Positions 19,985-32,458 of a stretch of DNA of 64,000 nucleotides are shown here, piece after piece. The position numbers and the translations under genes are program-made. Numbering within the stretch: the stretch's first letter is position 1; each line of letters opens with the position of its first letter. Source of the stretch: Dastarcus helophoroides (taxonomy: Eukaryota; Arthropoda; Insecta; Coleoptera; Bothrideridae); the NCBI GenBank assembly GCA_028583605.1, contig CM053327.1:31341126-31405125 (forward strand). The letters run 5' to 3'. The notes under the pieces were generated by a model. That model was not told where the DNA came from. It saw only the letters and a program-made list of their open reading frames with translations, and made no database searches.

Positions 19985-22900
19985 TTTAAAAATTGAAATT
20001 TGGAGAAAAATCCAATTTTTCAGAATAGTTAACATTTTCAAAAAGAGACGAATTTTTAAATTTTTCAAATAAAAATTCAGTTTTCTTCATAACAGTCAAA
20101 ATTTCGAGAAAAAATGTTCACAAAAAATTGAAATTTTGAAAACGGTCTAAATTCTGAAGAAGTCATAATATCTTAAGAAAAGAACCAAAATTTGATGACA
20201 AATGATTAAGATTTTCAGAAAAGTGAACATTTTAAAAAAGTTCAAAGAAATCGAAATTTTGAAAAAAATCCAATTTTTGAACAAAGTGGAATTTTTCAAA
20301 TTTTGAAATAAAAATGCGATTTACCACATAAAAGTCGAAATTTCTAAAAAAAGTGAAAATTCTTGAAAAATAGTCAACATTTTCATAAAAAATTAGGATT
20401 TTGAAAAAAGTTTAAATGAAAAAAGCATGTCCTACAAAAAAAACCTAAGTTTGATGACAAAAGGTAAACATTCTAAACAAAAGTAAACATTCTAAAAAAA
20501 GTTCGAAAATTTTAAAAATCGGAATTGTGAAAAGAATTCAATTTTTCAAAAAAAGGAAAATTTTCAAAAAGTCGAATTTTTTAAATGTTTAAATAGACCA
20601 CCAATTTGATACGTAAAAGTCAAAACTTCGAGAAAAAGTCGAAATTTTTGACAAAAAAAAAAGTGAGAATTGTCAGAAAAAATTGAAATTTTGAAAAAAA
20701 ATGAAATTCTGAAAAAGTTATAATATCTTAAGAAAAAAGTTAAATTTGATGACAAAAGGTTAACATTTTCTGAAAAAAGCTCGAAAAAATCGAAATTCTG
20801 AGAAAAATCCAATTTTTGAAAATTTAAAAAAAGGTGTAATTTTTCAATTTGTCAAATAAAAATACCATTTACTACATAAAAGTCGAAATTTCGAAAAGAA
20901 TTTAAAACAATTGAAAAATGGTCGAAATTTTCAGATAAAATTAAAATGTTGAAAAAAGTTTCACTTTCGGAAAAAATAAAATTTTAAAAAGAACCAGAGG
21001 TCAAAGTTCAAAAAAAGTAAAGATCCTTAAAAAAAGTTCGAAAGTTTTAAAAATCGAAATTGTGAGAAAAATCCAATTTTTCAAAAAAAGTGAAAATTTT
21101 CAATAAAAATCGAATCTTTAACATTTTTAAATGAGAAACCCATTTGCTACATAAAAGACGAAACTTTTTAAAAAATGTCAAAACTTCAAGAAATAAAAAA
21201 TTTGAACAAAAGTGGAAATTAAAAAAAGCAATATTTCAGCAGAATGAGACTTTAAAAAAAACAACAGAATTTTTCAAAGAGTTAAAATTCTTTAGAAAAT
21301 TGAAATCTTAAAGTCTTAATGTTGAAAAACATTTTCTTCAAAAGTTATAATCTCTAGAAAAAAGCCGAGATTTTAGTAAACGTGGATTTTTTTGATATTC
21401 AAACATTAAAAAATCGACAATTTCACGAATTCTTAAATTTGAAAAAGTGACGAATTTTTCGAAAAAATTTTTCATTTTGACAAAAGTTGAAACTTTCAAT
21501 TTTTATATTACCGTTGACTGTCACAAAAATAACACTTTTGAACTTAAACTGCAAAGCTTCGGAAAAAGGGAACTTGAAATTTATTGAAAAAATTCTCGAA
21601 TTTTAAAGTTTAAAAAATTCAGGTTAAAACAGAGTTCTTTTTTAAGTACAAATTTTGACAAAAATAGGAAATTTATTAAGATGATTCAAGTTTGAAAATA
21701 CAATGTCCAAAAAAAGGAAAAAAAACGGTCTACCCTTCGAATTTAAACTCGAAACAAAAGATATTGAAATTTTGACAAAAACGAAATTTTTGAAAAAGTC
21801 TAAATTGCAGAAAATAAAACAGAATTTACAAAACAAATGTTTAAATTTTGAAAACAATGTGACTTTTCAAAAAATCTTGAATAATACCGTAATTTTGAAT
21901 AATGTAAACAATTTCATGGAAAGTTATAATTTCCAAGATTTTCAAAGAATAATTGAAATTCTAAAAAAAATTCAACACTGAAGAAATTGACATTTTTAAA
22001 ATTTCAACATTTAAAGAAATGGAGAAATTTTTTTAAAAATTCGTAATTTTTAAAAACTCTAATTTTTTAAAAAGTTGAAACTTTGAAAATTAGTAAAATA
22101 AGGTGTCAAAAATGGTCAAGATTGTGAAAAAAATTGGAGATTTTCAAAAATCGATAAAGTTTCCATAACATTTTCAGCGAAACTTTCGGAAAATCTTCAT
22201 ATTGAAAAAAAACCCAAAATTAACAAAAAAGTTCAAATTTTCAAAAATGTTCCAAATTTTGAACTTAAAATTTTTGAAAAAATCAAAATTTTGGATATTT
22301 GAAATTTTGAGAAAAGTAGAACATTTTTTAAAGTCAAAAATTTAAATTGGAAATTAAAAAAATATGGAGGTTTTGAGACATTTTTTAAATTTCCAATAAT
22401 CATCAAAAGTTTTTTTTTAAATTAAAGCATTCTAAATAAAAATCTTAAGAAACTCAAAATTTGTTAAAAAAAAAATGTTGTGTAAAAAACTCAAAATTTT
22501 GAAAAATAATAACTGAGAAGTAACATAGGAGTAACCAAAATATCGAATATTTAAAAAAATTTTAATTTCGAAAAAAGTGAAATTTTGAAGAGTTGAAATA
22601 TTTCAAAATGGTCAAATTTTGAAAAAAGTCTAGCTTACAAAAAACTTGACATTTTCGAAAAAAAAAATGAGAATTTTTAATCAGGGAAAATTTAACGAAA
22701 TCTAAAAAAAAATCAACATTTTCAAAAAAGTCCAAACCTTTGAAACGTCGAAATTTTCAAAAATAAAGTAAAATTTTGAACTTGGTCCAAATTTGGAAGG
22801 AATTAAAATTTAAAAAATAATCGAAAATTTTTTCAAATAAGTCAAAATTTTCAGACAATGATCGATCTTTGTCTCCAAATTCAAACTTTGTGAATATAAC

Positions 22901-23240
22901 TCTTTCTGAAAAATTCACTTTTTCAACATTTTCAGAAAAGGATCGAAATTTTGAAAAAAGTAGATTTTTCAGAAAAAACATGATATTTACAAAAAGTTCA
23001 AATTTCGAGAAAAAGATTAAAAAGGAAAATGATGAAATTCAAGAAAAATAGAATTTGAAAAATGTCGAAATTGTTAAAAAAATGTCAATTTTTTTAAATA
23101 TCGAATTTTTCAACAAAATATCGAAATCAAAATCTGGATTTTGAAGAAGGATGAAATTTTCCAAAATCTAAATTTTCAAGAAAGACAAAATTTTCGAAAA
23201 TACGCGAAACTTTTAAAAAGCGAAATTTTTTAAATAACTG
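19985..23240. repeat. Degenerate AT satellite, A-rich, 3.3 kb
   Basis: Irregular units of about 18-24 bp resemble AAAGTCGAAATTTTGAAAAA, with many A-runs. Open frames here (for example 21703-21981, 22869-23051) are K/N/F-rich by-products of the satellite and are not called. Confidence 0.85.
20060..21180. repeat. Higher-order repeat in the satellite, ~265 bp period, 5 copies
   Basis: The marker AAATAAAAAT.C...TTTACTACATAAAAGTCGAAA and variants recur near 20068, 20303, 20590, 20855 and 21127 (spacings about 235, 287, 265 and 272). A second marker, GATGACAAAAGGTTAACATT, recurs in phase. The block therefore grew by duplicating multi-unit segments. Confidence 0.75.
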
Positions 23241-23534
23241 TCGCCCTCTTAATCTGAGAAGTGACTTATCAGCAAAACCGTTTAGTTAAAATACAAGAAT
23301 TTTAATACAAACAAGCATAACAATCCCATAACAGTGCTGCATGTTTGGAATAAAAACTTTTATATTACATTAAAATGACAGACAGTAATTTTGTCGAAAA
23401 CATTGACCTGAGCATTTCGATAGGTGGAGCCTATTTTACAACTTTTTTAAAATAATGTCAATCTCAAAAATCCCCGGATCGAAAAAAACTTATTCCGTGA
23501 AAATTTCGGGATTAAAAAACCGTTGGAATTCCGG

Positions 23535-23585
23535 GATCCCGAAAATGAGGATCCAGGGATCTTGAAAATGAAGATCCCGGGATCA
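23535..23585. repeat. GGGATCCCGAAAATGAGGATC tandem motif, ~23 bp period
   Basis: GGGATCCCGAAAATGAGGATCC-like units occur about 2.2 times (23540, 23563, 23579), preceded by related CCCCGGATCG and TTTCGGGATT. This is a small GC-richer island at the edge of the satellite. Its origin is unknown. Confidence 0.6.
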
Positions 23586-23744
23586 AATCCTTTAACAGTA
23601 TCGTATGAAAACCAATAACGTTCGTAATTTTGGACAGAATTCGCCAGTTTACGCCTGTTTGCAAAATAAAAGAAGACAATTTTAACATCTTTTCGAAAAA
23701 TAATTCTAGAAGAAATTATGTAATAAAAATTAACAAAAAAAAAA

Positions 23745-23850
23745 TCATCGGTGTGATTGGGGATTGAACCCTGGACATCCATATTACTGGCTTAGGTCTT
23801 TACTCATTACTGACTCACTTCCTCAAATGACGTACCATACTCTCGGCAAC
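23745..23850 (-). repeat. tRNA-like (possible SINE) pol III promoter segment
   Basis: The minus strand contains GGGTTCAATCCCC (23757-23772), close to the pol III B box GGTTCRANNCC. About 47 nt upstream is TGAGTCAGTAATGAG, which resembles an A box. The spacing fits a tRNA. The acceptor and anticodon arms do not pair well, so this is not an intact tRNA gene. Downstream on the same strand is a T/A-rich run. A tRNA-derived SINE head is plausible. Confidence 0.4.
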
Positions 23851-25585
23851 TTCTGTGTTAAATAGCGATTTATGGTTTTGTATATTAGCATTTTTTATTA
23901 ATAATAAACCTAATTTAAATAATAGGTTATGTTAAGTCTAATTTAGACGGAATCTTCTATTATTATAAACAAAGTTATTGTCAATTCAGCTATTTTATGA
24001 CATTTCTAAAGGGGTGTCCAGAGATAAAATTTCTCACTCTAAACATCAAGGAGTGTTGTTGCTTTTGGAGCTCGTGAGGGTCGTACTCTTATGTGACTCA
24101 CCCTATATAACGCCTTAGTGAATCTGTTCACAAAAATCTCCAAAGGGAAGTAGACACCAATTAATTAACATTATTTTCCAAGGCGTCAAACATGATAAAA
24201 TTGTGTTAACTTAAATTATACCTCTGTGGGCATTCCTCATAAGTAGAATTTATTAAAAAGTAATTTAAAGTATTTCGTTTTTCTCCAGAGCTATTTAATC
24301 CCGGTAATTACTCGGTTTCAAACTCCAATATAATTTGCATAATTTTTCAGCTATCTCAAGCTTAATAGAGTGTCTGCATATTTATTTTCCATTTTTTGTT
24401 CGTCTGGTGTATGGAATTTAATTATGGTTATTATTAATGAAGCACAATCTATTTATTATCTGGCTTAGTTTACACTTTATTTAGACATACGTCCATTATA
24501 CTTTTAGTGTGTGTTTTGTGCAGCAAAAGCCCTAAGTTGTGAACTCTTTGATATTGAAATATATTCAGAAAGAAAATAGAATACATTAGAGAAATTGAAA
24601 TCCAACAGGCTTTCTACCACAATTGCATTATGTTATATTGTCTGACATCCGACACGAACCTCGCAAAATATGATGGGGGTAAGCTTTAATAAATTTAAAT
24701 ATACGACAGATGCGGAATATTTCCCAAATTAATTAAAAAGTTTGTTTCTAATATTTATTCTTGTCGGACCACCACCACGCTTTTGTGTAGTTATGGATTT
24801 AGCAGGTCAATACCCTGAATTAAAATTTGTTTTATTTGTCTATTAAATCTTCTGTAAAAAAACAGTCAAACGTGCTACAGTTGAAAATAGGTACAATCGC
24901 TGTAACTTATAACCTAATGGTTTTAAGTTGCAGCGATCGTACCTATTTTCAATTGTAGACGTTTACCTCAGCTACGTAAATATTCAAGAGGTCTAAATCC
25001 CATTGAGTGATTTGCAACTTCGACTGTATCTTACGAAGAACATTTTTGCTGTATGCTAACTGAAGCAATTATTCCTGAGAATTAGAACCAAGTTATATAC
25101 GATGTAACTTAAGTCATAAAGGTCGCCAATAGTGAGTTAACTGTCTAGTATTACGTGTTGCACATAACATCCATCAAATATGGGGTGTCCAAATCAGAAG
25201 TTAATTATTAACACCTTGACGACGACAGCTGCGGGCCAGAAACGTTTTTCGCGTACCTGTCGATTTTTTCTTAAAGTGGTTGGATATAGTGTAAATAGTA
25301 ACACAATTTGACCATATGAGGGAAAATTATAGAGGTATCTTGACAAATATTAATGTTAATTTAATATTTAAAATTACTAAAACTACCACAAATCTAGCTA
25401 AAATTAGACTCTTCCCGATGAATACCTCTTTAAACAATTTAATTCAGTGGCGTTAAATTACAAGCGGTGACTATTTTAAAATATTCAAAGTCATTGGAAT
25501 CCATTTGTTACTTATTAAAAAAAACTCAGTTAGTTGTGAGAAGCATTATTTTTTGTGGAGCATTATTTTTCGCCAAACATTCTGG
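23851..25585. other. AT-rich DNA, one small palindrome, no gene recognised
   Basis: Apart from the inverted repeat at 24867-24964 I see no feature. There is no coding frame with a recognisable domain. Confidence 0.45.
24867..24964. repeat. Inverted repeat, ~42-bp arms, possible mini-MITE
   Basis: AACGTGCTACAGTTGAAAAT then AGGTACAATCGCTGTAACTTA (24869-24909) pairs with its complement (TAAGTTGCAGCGATCGTACC through TGTAGACGTTT, 24923-24964), with a few mismatches around a 13-bp loop. Confidence 0.75.
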
Positions 25586-25586
25586 A

Positions 25587-25975
25587 TTCTTGTAGAGATT
25601 AGGACATGGTCACTGTCGATTAAACAAACACCTTTACAGAATGGGAATTATAGACGACTCGAGTTGTAGAGGGTGTTTAGAAGAAGATGTGAGTATCGAG
25701 CAAGTGATGTGTCACTGCCCCGCACTAGTATCAATCAGAGGATCCACGCTGGGGGACTTCTGGCCTAGTGTGGCCAGTTTGAGAGAGGCGCATCCAAGGG
25801 ACGTTATTCAGTTTCAGGTTGGGTGGCTAAATGAATGACCAAGGCTATCTCAATCACGGGGATAGCCCAATGGGCCCAGAAAGGGTGGCCTAAGTGCTGG
25901 CCTAAATTTTAGGCAACCTTCAATGAATCCAGAATTGCAGCTCTTTAAATTTCCCTAAATAAATAAAATAAATAA
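25587..25975 (+). pseudogene. LINE 3' end (R1/I-like), zinc-knuckle C-terminus and 3' UTR
   Basis: From about 25590 the plus strand reads RLGHGHCRLNKHLYRMG, IDDSSCRGCLEED and MCHCPAL, then GWLNE and a stop at 25836-25838. Many R1/Jockey/I-type LINEs end with CxxC...HxxxC and CPAL after the RNase H region. Here the expected H is Q (SIEQVMCHC). The 3' UTR (AAGGCTATCTCAATCACGGG) ends in (AAATAAAT)-like sequence near 25955-25975, consistent with a LINE tail. It is a 5'-truncated dead copy. Confidence 0.75.
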
Positions 25976-26090
25976 AAGATAGAGTGGACAGACACGCTGA
26001 AAATGGATACACATTATAAAGTCGAAATTTCCAAAAATACTTTTCTAGGAATTTTTACGTTTTGCTTAAATTTTGACAAAAGTGTTATGT

Positions 26091-26331
26091 TTTTGGTGGA
26101 ATGGACTGGTCCTTGGTTATCCTCAAAAATTGAAATACGAATCTTGTCCTCTTAAGCCAAGAAAGATTAAAAAACAAAACAAAGGTTGCTCTAACGCGTT
26201 TCGACAGCCAAGCTATCACCTTCATAGAGTTACTCTCTCTGAAGAAGAGAGCTTGGCTGTCAAAACGCGTTAGAGCAAACTATGATATGTTTTTTAATCT
26301 TTCTTGGTTTTAGAAGACAAGATTTGTATTC
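26091..26331. mobile_element. Family A foldback repeat, near-complete palindrome
   Basis: The left arm TTTTGGTGGAATGGACTGGT ... AACGCGTTTCGACAGCCAAG meets the right arm GAGCTTGGCTGTCAAAACGC ... GACAAGATTTGTATTCC. The flanks GTTATGTTTTT (26084-26094) and GTTATTTTTTT (from 26339) may be a target duplication with one mismatch. The right-arm GAAA has mutated to CAAAA. Confidence 0.8.
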
Positions 26332-26339
26332 CAAAAAAG

Positions 26340-28830
26340 TTATTTTTTTGAAATTTTTGATTGATTTGTATTAACATTTTGAAAAAAAAAACATGAACTT
26401 TGAAATTTCCAGAAGAAGACCAATTTGGGGAGTCGAAATTTCTAAAAAATATTTTTCCCATGATTTTTACTTTTTTAATTGTAAATTTTCTACAGCTTTG
26501 AACTTCGTGAAAAAAGTTGTGAGAAAAAAATCCAAATTTACAGAAACAGCAAATATCAAAGTTCGAAATAAAAGCTGAAACTTCCAGTAAAAGCCAAACT
26601 TTGAGAAAAAGGAGGAGATTTCGAAAAAATTCAGAAAAAGAAAGAGACTTCGAAAAAGTTGAGAAAAAGGAAGCGGTTTTGGAAAAGTTGAGAAAAAGGA
26701 ATATATTTCGAAAAAGATGAATTTATTAAAAGTTCTCAAAAAAGGTAATATTTTGGAAAAAAAAAAACGTCGAATTGCGACAATAGATTAAAACCCAGAA
26801 TAAAAGTGAAAACCTGAAACTTTTAGACCAATTAGAATTTTTTGAAAAACTGTAAAATATCAGAAAGAGAAATTGTAAAAATAAACTGGAAGCTTAAAAA
26901 AATGTCGAACTTTAAAAAAGTCGAAGTTTTTCAGAGAAGAAGAAAAAAGTCAAATTTTAGGAAAAATTTCAAGGAAATAGTCAAAATTTTAAGAACTCGA
27001 GGAATTTTCCAGAGAAATTATAATTTTGAGAAGAAATTTGAAATCTCGAAAACACGACGATTTAAAAAAAATCCAAATTTTTTGATAAATTCGAGTTTTG
27101 AGAAAATTGGTAAATTTCGAAAGAAAAGCGAATGTCGATAAAACTTCCAGTTTCGAGAAGAGGTTAAAAGGTGGTCAAAATTTCCCAGAAAAAGTCAAAT
27201 TTTAGGAAAAGAATCCAGTTTTCAGATTTGAAAGTAGATGAATATAGTTCCAAATAAAGGTTTCCAGAAAAAGCTTAATTTTGAAAAAAAAGAGATTTCG
27301 AAAAAACGAAGTCGTCAAAAGTTTTCAAAAAAAGCAAACTTAGAAAAAGACTTCGTTTGACAGTAGATTGAAATTCGCAAATTTAAAAATCTGAAATATT
27401 TAGACAAATTTACATTTTGTGAAAAATTGAAATATTTCGAAAAGAGAAATTGTAAAAAATTAAAAGCTTCAAAAAAATGGTCCCACTTTTTCAGAAGTCG
27501 AAGTTTTTCAGAAAAGAAGAAAACAAAAAAAAATTGCAATTTTCCAGAGAAAGTTCAATTTTGAGAATAAATTGAAATTTCGAGAACAAGACGAATTAAA
27601 AACAAAACTCCAAATTTTGAGATAAATCGAATTTTGAGAAAATTGGTAAAATAATTTCGAAAGCAAAAAGAATGTCAATAAAACTTCCAATTTCGAGAAA
27701 AGTATCGAATTTTAAAGGAAGGTCAAAATGTCCTAGAGAAAGTTAAATTTTAGGAAAAAAAATCAAATTTTGAGGTTTGAAAATAGATGAATTTAGTTCG
27801 AAATAAAAGACGAAATTTCCATCCGAATTTTGAAAAAGATAGATTTCGAAAAATTTGTCAAAAATCCTCAAAAAGAATAACATTAAAAACAAAACGTCGA
27901 ATTTCGACAATAGATAAAACCCAGAACAAACTTAAAACCTGAAATTTTTAGACAAGTTTAAATCTTGTGGAAAATTGTAAAATTTCCAAAAGAGAAGTTG
28001 TAAAAAATTAAAAGCTTAGAAAAAATCGTCGAAGTTTTAAAAAGCTGAAGTTGTTAAGGGAAGACGAAAATAAAAAATTTGCATTTTGCCAGAGAAAGTT
28101 AAATTTTGAGAATAAATTTTAAATGTTGAGAAAAAGACGAATTAAAAAAAATTCCAAATGTTTAGATAAATTCGAATTTTGATAGAATTGGTCAAATAAT
28201 CTCGAAATAAAAGACAATGTTGATACAATTTCCAGTTTCGAGAAAAATGATGAACTTTTAGGTAAGGTCAAACTTTAATAAAAAAATTAAATTTTTAAAT
28301 TAAGTCAAACATTTTGAAAATAGGTAGATAAATTCCGTCAAAAAAAAAGTTTGGTAAAATTTAATTTTGGGGAAAATGCCGTAATTTGGTTAAAGGACGA
28401 ATTTTAAAAAGAATGTAGAAATTTTTAGAAAAAAAGTCGCAATTTAAAACAAAGTCGAAAAAATGTTCTTTTTGAAAAAAATTAAATTTGAGAATTAATC
28501 TAAATTTCGAAAAAAGAAAACTTTGAAAAAAAATTCGAAATATTCAAAAACTATTTTGCTTAACATCTCAAATTTTTACTTTTTTTATGAAAAAATCGAC
28601 AAAAGATGATTTTTTGAGAAATAAGTCGAATCGTCCAATCAGAAAAAAGGAAACATTTTCACAAATTGTTGAGTTTCGAGAAGAGATGAAGATTTGGGGT
28701 GAGAGTCCAATTTTAGGACCAACATGTCTATTAAAAAATAAGAATAATCTAAAGAAGAATTAAAAAGTTGAAACTGCAAAAAAAAGGCAAATTTTGAAGT
28801 TCAGGTCTAAATTTTGGGAATTAAAAGGTC
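26340..28830. repeat. Degenerate AT satellite, A-rich, 2.5 kb
   Basis: Units resemble TTTCGAAAAAAGTCAAATTTT and GAGAAAAAGTCGAATTTTGA. Apparent frames at 26842-27141 and 27315-27539 are satellite artefacts. Confidence 0.8.
26500..28300. repeat. Higher-order repeat, ~565 bp period, 3 copies
   Basis: The marker CGACAATAGATTAAAACCCAG recurs near 26778, 27358 (as GACAGTAGATTGAAATTCGC) and 27908, giving spacings of about 580 and 550. Each is followed in phase by GAAATTGTAAAAA and a lysine-codon-like AAGTCGAAGTTTTTCAGA segment. This unit is longer than the one at 20-21 kb. Confidence 0.7.
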
Positions 28831-28939
28831 CTTTGGGGTGAATATATTTTCGATTGACTACGTGAGTCACAAGAGTTACTCCATATCCCATATTTATGAT
28901 TTATCTAATCTAATTTTGGAATAAAATGTAAAATCAGAA

Positions 28940-29020
28940 AGTTGTGGCTCTTTGAAATTCACGAAATCAATTTTTTTTATTGCGGCTGGCTCCTTCGGTT
29001 TAAAAATTTGCCGACCCCTG
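28940..29020. mobile_element. hAT-like terminus (right end), partner not found
   Basis: The sequence ends AAAATTTGCCGACCCCTG at 29020. Its complement starts CAGGGGTCGGCAAATTTT, a common form of hAT terminal inverted repeat. It lies just outside a satellite block. A matching left end with GACTAAGT flank was not found upstream, so the element is truncated or its left end has decayed. Confidence 0.5.
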
Positions 29021-29527
29021 GACTAAGTATATTTTGAAAAAGATATTTCTGTTCTTACAAAAGCTCAGGAATTAAGGCAGCTCGCTAAAGCCAATTTGTC
29101 GCCATGACGTTCTTTTCTAGATCATTTTTTTAATGCAGCAGCCACCATCAATTAATGGCGTGCGACAGTTGTTGTGGAGGGCAGTAATTTGTCCTTTTAA
29201 ATTAAAGAATAACATCGATTTATATTTAGGGGAGAAAACAGTAAATGCAATGTAGCGAGCACATTGCAAGAGACAATTCAATGCGAAGATATACGAGGTG
29301 TCATCAGACCCATTACCACACTGTCACTTGAACCGATATGAAAAATGCCTAACAGCAATCTGTCTTCTTGGTGTCATAATATCCTTTTGTTATACATTGG
29401 CTGTGATATATTTCAAGCTTTATTTAAGCTTAGTAAATTAGTGTTATTTATTGGAACCTTAACACAATTATACACTGAAAATCAGAAGTTGAAAAAGTTA
29501 TTAGCTACATTTATGAAAACAATTCAT
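29021..29527. other. AT-rich DNA, no gene recognised
   Basis: No recognisable feature. A 62-codon frame at 29345-29533 has no domain. Confidence 0.4.
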
Positions 29528-29735
29528 ACGTAATTTGCTTCATAAATCCTTGAAGAGACACTTTTGGAAATTTTTCAAAAATTATTAGTAGTTTTTAATC
29601 ATTTGAACAACTATCTTTTTGAAAAAAATTCATTTTTATAAAATACGTAATTTACTTTATAAATACTTAAAGAGACACTTTTGGAAGTTTTTTGAAAATT
29701 ATTAGTAGTTTTCAATCATTCAAACAACTTTTTTT
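29528..29735. repeat. Tandem duplication, 117 bp period
   Basis: ACGTAATTTGCTTCATAAAT at 29528 recurs as ACGTAATTTACTTTATAAAT at 29645. AGAGACACTTTTGGAA and ATTATTAGTAGTTTT follow in both copies. The second copy runs to the insertion site of the next hAT-like element. Confidence 0.8.
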
Positions 29736-29748
29736 TAATAGTCTATAG

Positions 29749-32287
29749 CAGAGACGAGCAACTTTTTTTTTACAGTGGGCCAATTACAAGGCTAAAAATT
29801 TTGCGCAGGCCGCATGTGAGAAAAATATGAATGCTGGGGCGCTTGCACCCCCTGGTTTATGCAGCAAACTGAAAATTTGTATGTATTCAATTGGAGGACT
29901 TTCTAATTCTTCAGAATTCATCCTTTCCTTGAAACATTTTTTCGAAATTTCTACCTTTTTCTCAAATTTTGTATATTTTTTTTACAAAATTTGACTTTTT
30001 CTTTTAAAACTTTGCATTCATTCATAGAATTTGCCTTCTTTTATCAAACATAATTGCCAAAATTTTGAATATAAAAGTTTCTCGTTTTTTTCCTTAAATT
30101 TCGCCATTTCTCGAAACCCGACTTTTCCTGAAAATTTCGCCTTTTTTTGATTTTGAAAATTTCAGCTTGTCTATTAAAAGTTGGCTTTTTTCGAAATCTG
30201 ATTGTTTTTTTGACAAAAAGGTATGTTTTTTTAAAATTTAAAGTTTTTGTGAAAGGATAAAAATTTCTTTGTAAATTTCAACCCTTTTTAATCCAAATTT
30301 CTGGTAGTTTCAACTTGTTTGTCAACATTTTGATGTGTTATCACAATATTTGACATTTTCTGCCTGTTGACGCCAGGTAGGGAGCCTGTCTTTCTCTAAC
30401 TTGCCCAGAAAGTCCAGAGAAAATAAATATTCGATTTTTCTCTTAAAATTTACTCTTTTTTTGAATTACTAAGATTAAATGCTTTTTCTCAAAATTTAGA
30501 TCTTTTTTTGCATAATTTCTCCCACAATATCGTCTTTTTCTCGGAGTTTTGACCATTTTTTTTTACTTTTTTGTATTTGATTTCCTTTGGACAATTTTCT
30601 GTCCATATCAAAGTTTTCTCGAATATTTTTTCCAAATTCCGATATTTTTCTGAACATTAACTAAAAATTTCGATCTTTTAGATTCTGATTTTTTTAGAAA
30701 TTCTGACTGGTTTCCTAAAATTTGCCTTTTCCAGGAAATCTTGATTTCTATCTCAATATCCGATATCTAATATTTCAATAAATTGTTTCTTTTTTTTTTG
30801 GTAAATTCGTCCTTTTTTTTCAAAATTTCGAATTTTTTCAAAATAGTCTTTTACCTAAACTTTACCTGTTCCTCAAAATTTGTCTTTTTCGAAATTTCGA
30901 TTTTGTTTTCAAAATCCTACTTTTTGGATTTTTTCAAAAATGGTTTACTTATTTCAAAATTTTGTCATTTATTTTTTTTTCTTGAATATTTGTCTTTTTC
31001 AATAAACTATGACTTTTAGATCAAATGATTTTATGGTTCTGAAAATGTTCACTTTTCTGTTATTGCAAAAATTTGTTTGGAAATTTCAAGAAAAAGATTT
31101 CTTGTAAATTCAACATCTTTACTGAATTCTAAATTTTGAGAACAATGTTTTTTTGAATCTTGCGGTTTTTCTTTCTCAGAGTTGGACTTTTTCTTTAAAT
31201 GGCGTCTTTTCAAAAAATTAGATTTTTGAAAATTTTGATTTTTTTTTTTAATTTTGCACATTTCTAGAGTTTTTGAGAAAGGTTAGGTTTTTATTTTCAA
31301 TATGATTTATTGAAAATTTCAACTTTTTAAATTTTCCTCTTAAAATTGGACCTTCTTTTTGAAATTTGGAATGTTTTCTAGAAAGTTCAATATTTTTTTT
31401 GTAATTTGTAACGTAATTTTCAAAATTTCTGAATTTTTTTCGAAGTGTTTGTTTTTTCTGCTTTTTTTTAAATTTTATTCCCGATGATTTCAACTTGTCC
31501 AAAATTCATGTTATTCTCCAAATTTTGACTTTTAATTCAAAATTCAATTTTATCTGTTTCTGGACATTTCCATTTAAAATGGAATTTTTTCCAAAGATTT
31601 AGACTTTTTCACAAAATTCGTTTATTTTTTTTAAATTGGATCGAAATTTTAATAGAAACCTAAACAATCTGATAAGAATATTTTTAGGAAATCTTGAAAA
31701 AAAGAATTCTTCAAAACTTTCAAAAATTTGAAAAAATTGAAATAAAATAAAAATTCTGAAATCATTATTTTTAAAAGTTGCATTTTTTTACATGAATTCG
31801 ACTTGTTCTGGAAATTACAACTCTTTTTATAAAAATTTCTTATTGGAAATTTCGTTTCTTTTACATTTCCACTTTTTCGAAATTTCGCCATTTCTTAAAG
31901 TTCTCCAAAAGGTGTTTTTTTAAGATTGAGTTTTTTTCAAAATTTTGACTTTAATTTGAAAATGCGATGTCCCCAATTCTGTAGTTTTTCAAGTAAAAAT
32001 ACACATTACTAAGCCAGAAGGTTTTCTTTTTTATCCATGAGTTTTTTAGAATAGTTGTTGTTGCCCCCTCCCCCCCTAAAGAAAATCTTGCCTACGCTCA
32101 TGTCCAAGATAGTTCATGAATGAATCGTGGAAATTTATGTACTTTTTGATCAAATTGTTTGACATTTTCTTTTCCAAAATTTTTAGGTAAAACAGTAGAG
32201 CTTAGGCGGGCCGCAGAAAATTGTTAGGGGGGCCACAGAAAATTGCGGGCCGCATGTGGCCCGTGGGCCACGTCTTGCTCATCCCTG
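29749..32287. mobile_element. hAT-like non-autonomous element, 2.5 kb, satellite-filled
   Basis: The left end CAGAGACGAGCAAC (29749) and right end GTCTTGCTCATCCCTG (to 32287) are inverted complements with few mismatches. The direct repeat AGTCTATAG flanks the element exactly (29740-29748 and 32288-32296). This is 9 bp, or the 8 bp expected for hAT plus one shared base. GGCCGCATGTG lies inside both ends. There is no transposase; the interior is T-rich satellite. Confidence 0.8.
29930..31960. repeat. Degenerate AT satellite, mainly T-rich
   Basis: Units resemble TTTTTCTCAAAATTTCGACTT. A short A-rich patch at about 31640-31760 reverses the asymmetry. It lies wholly within the hAT-like element. 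Confidence 0.8.
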
Positions 32288-32458
32288 AGTCTATAGTGAA
32301 AAACAAATTGGGCAGTTCTGTGAACTGCCGACAGAAGTGAAACCTTAGAACTAGGAAGTAACAGTGATAACATTTTTCTTGATGTTATTGAATATGATGT
32401 AATTTAATTGTTTTGGAACTAACCTAAAATGTTTATATATTTTGATATCTGCGAGGTA

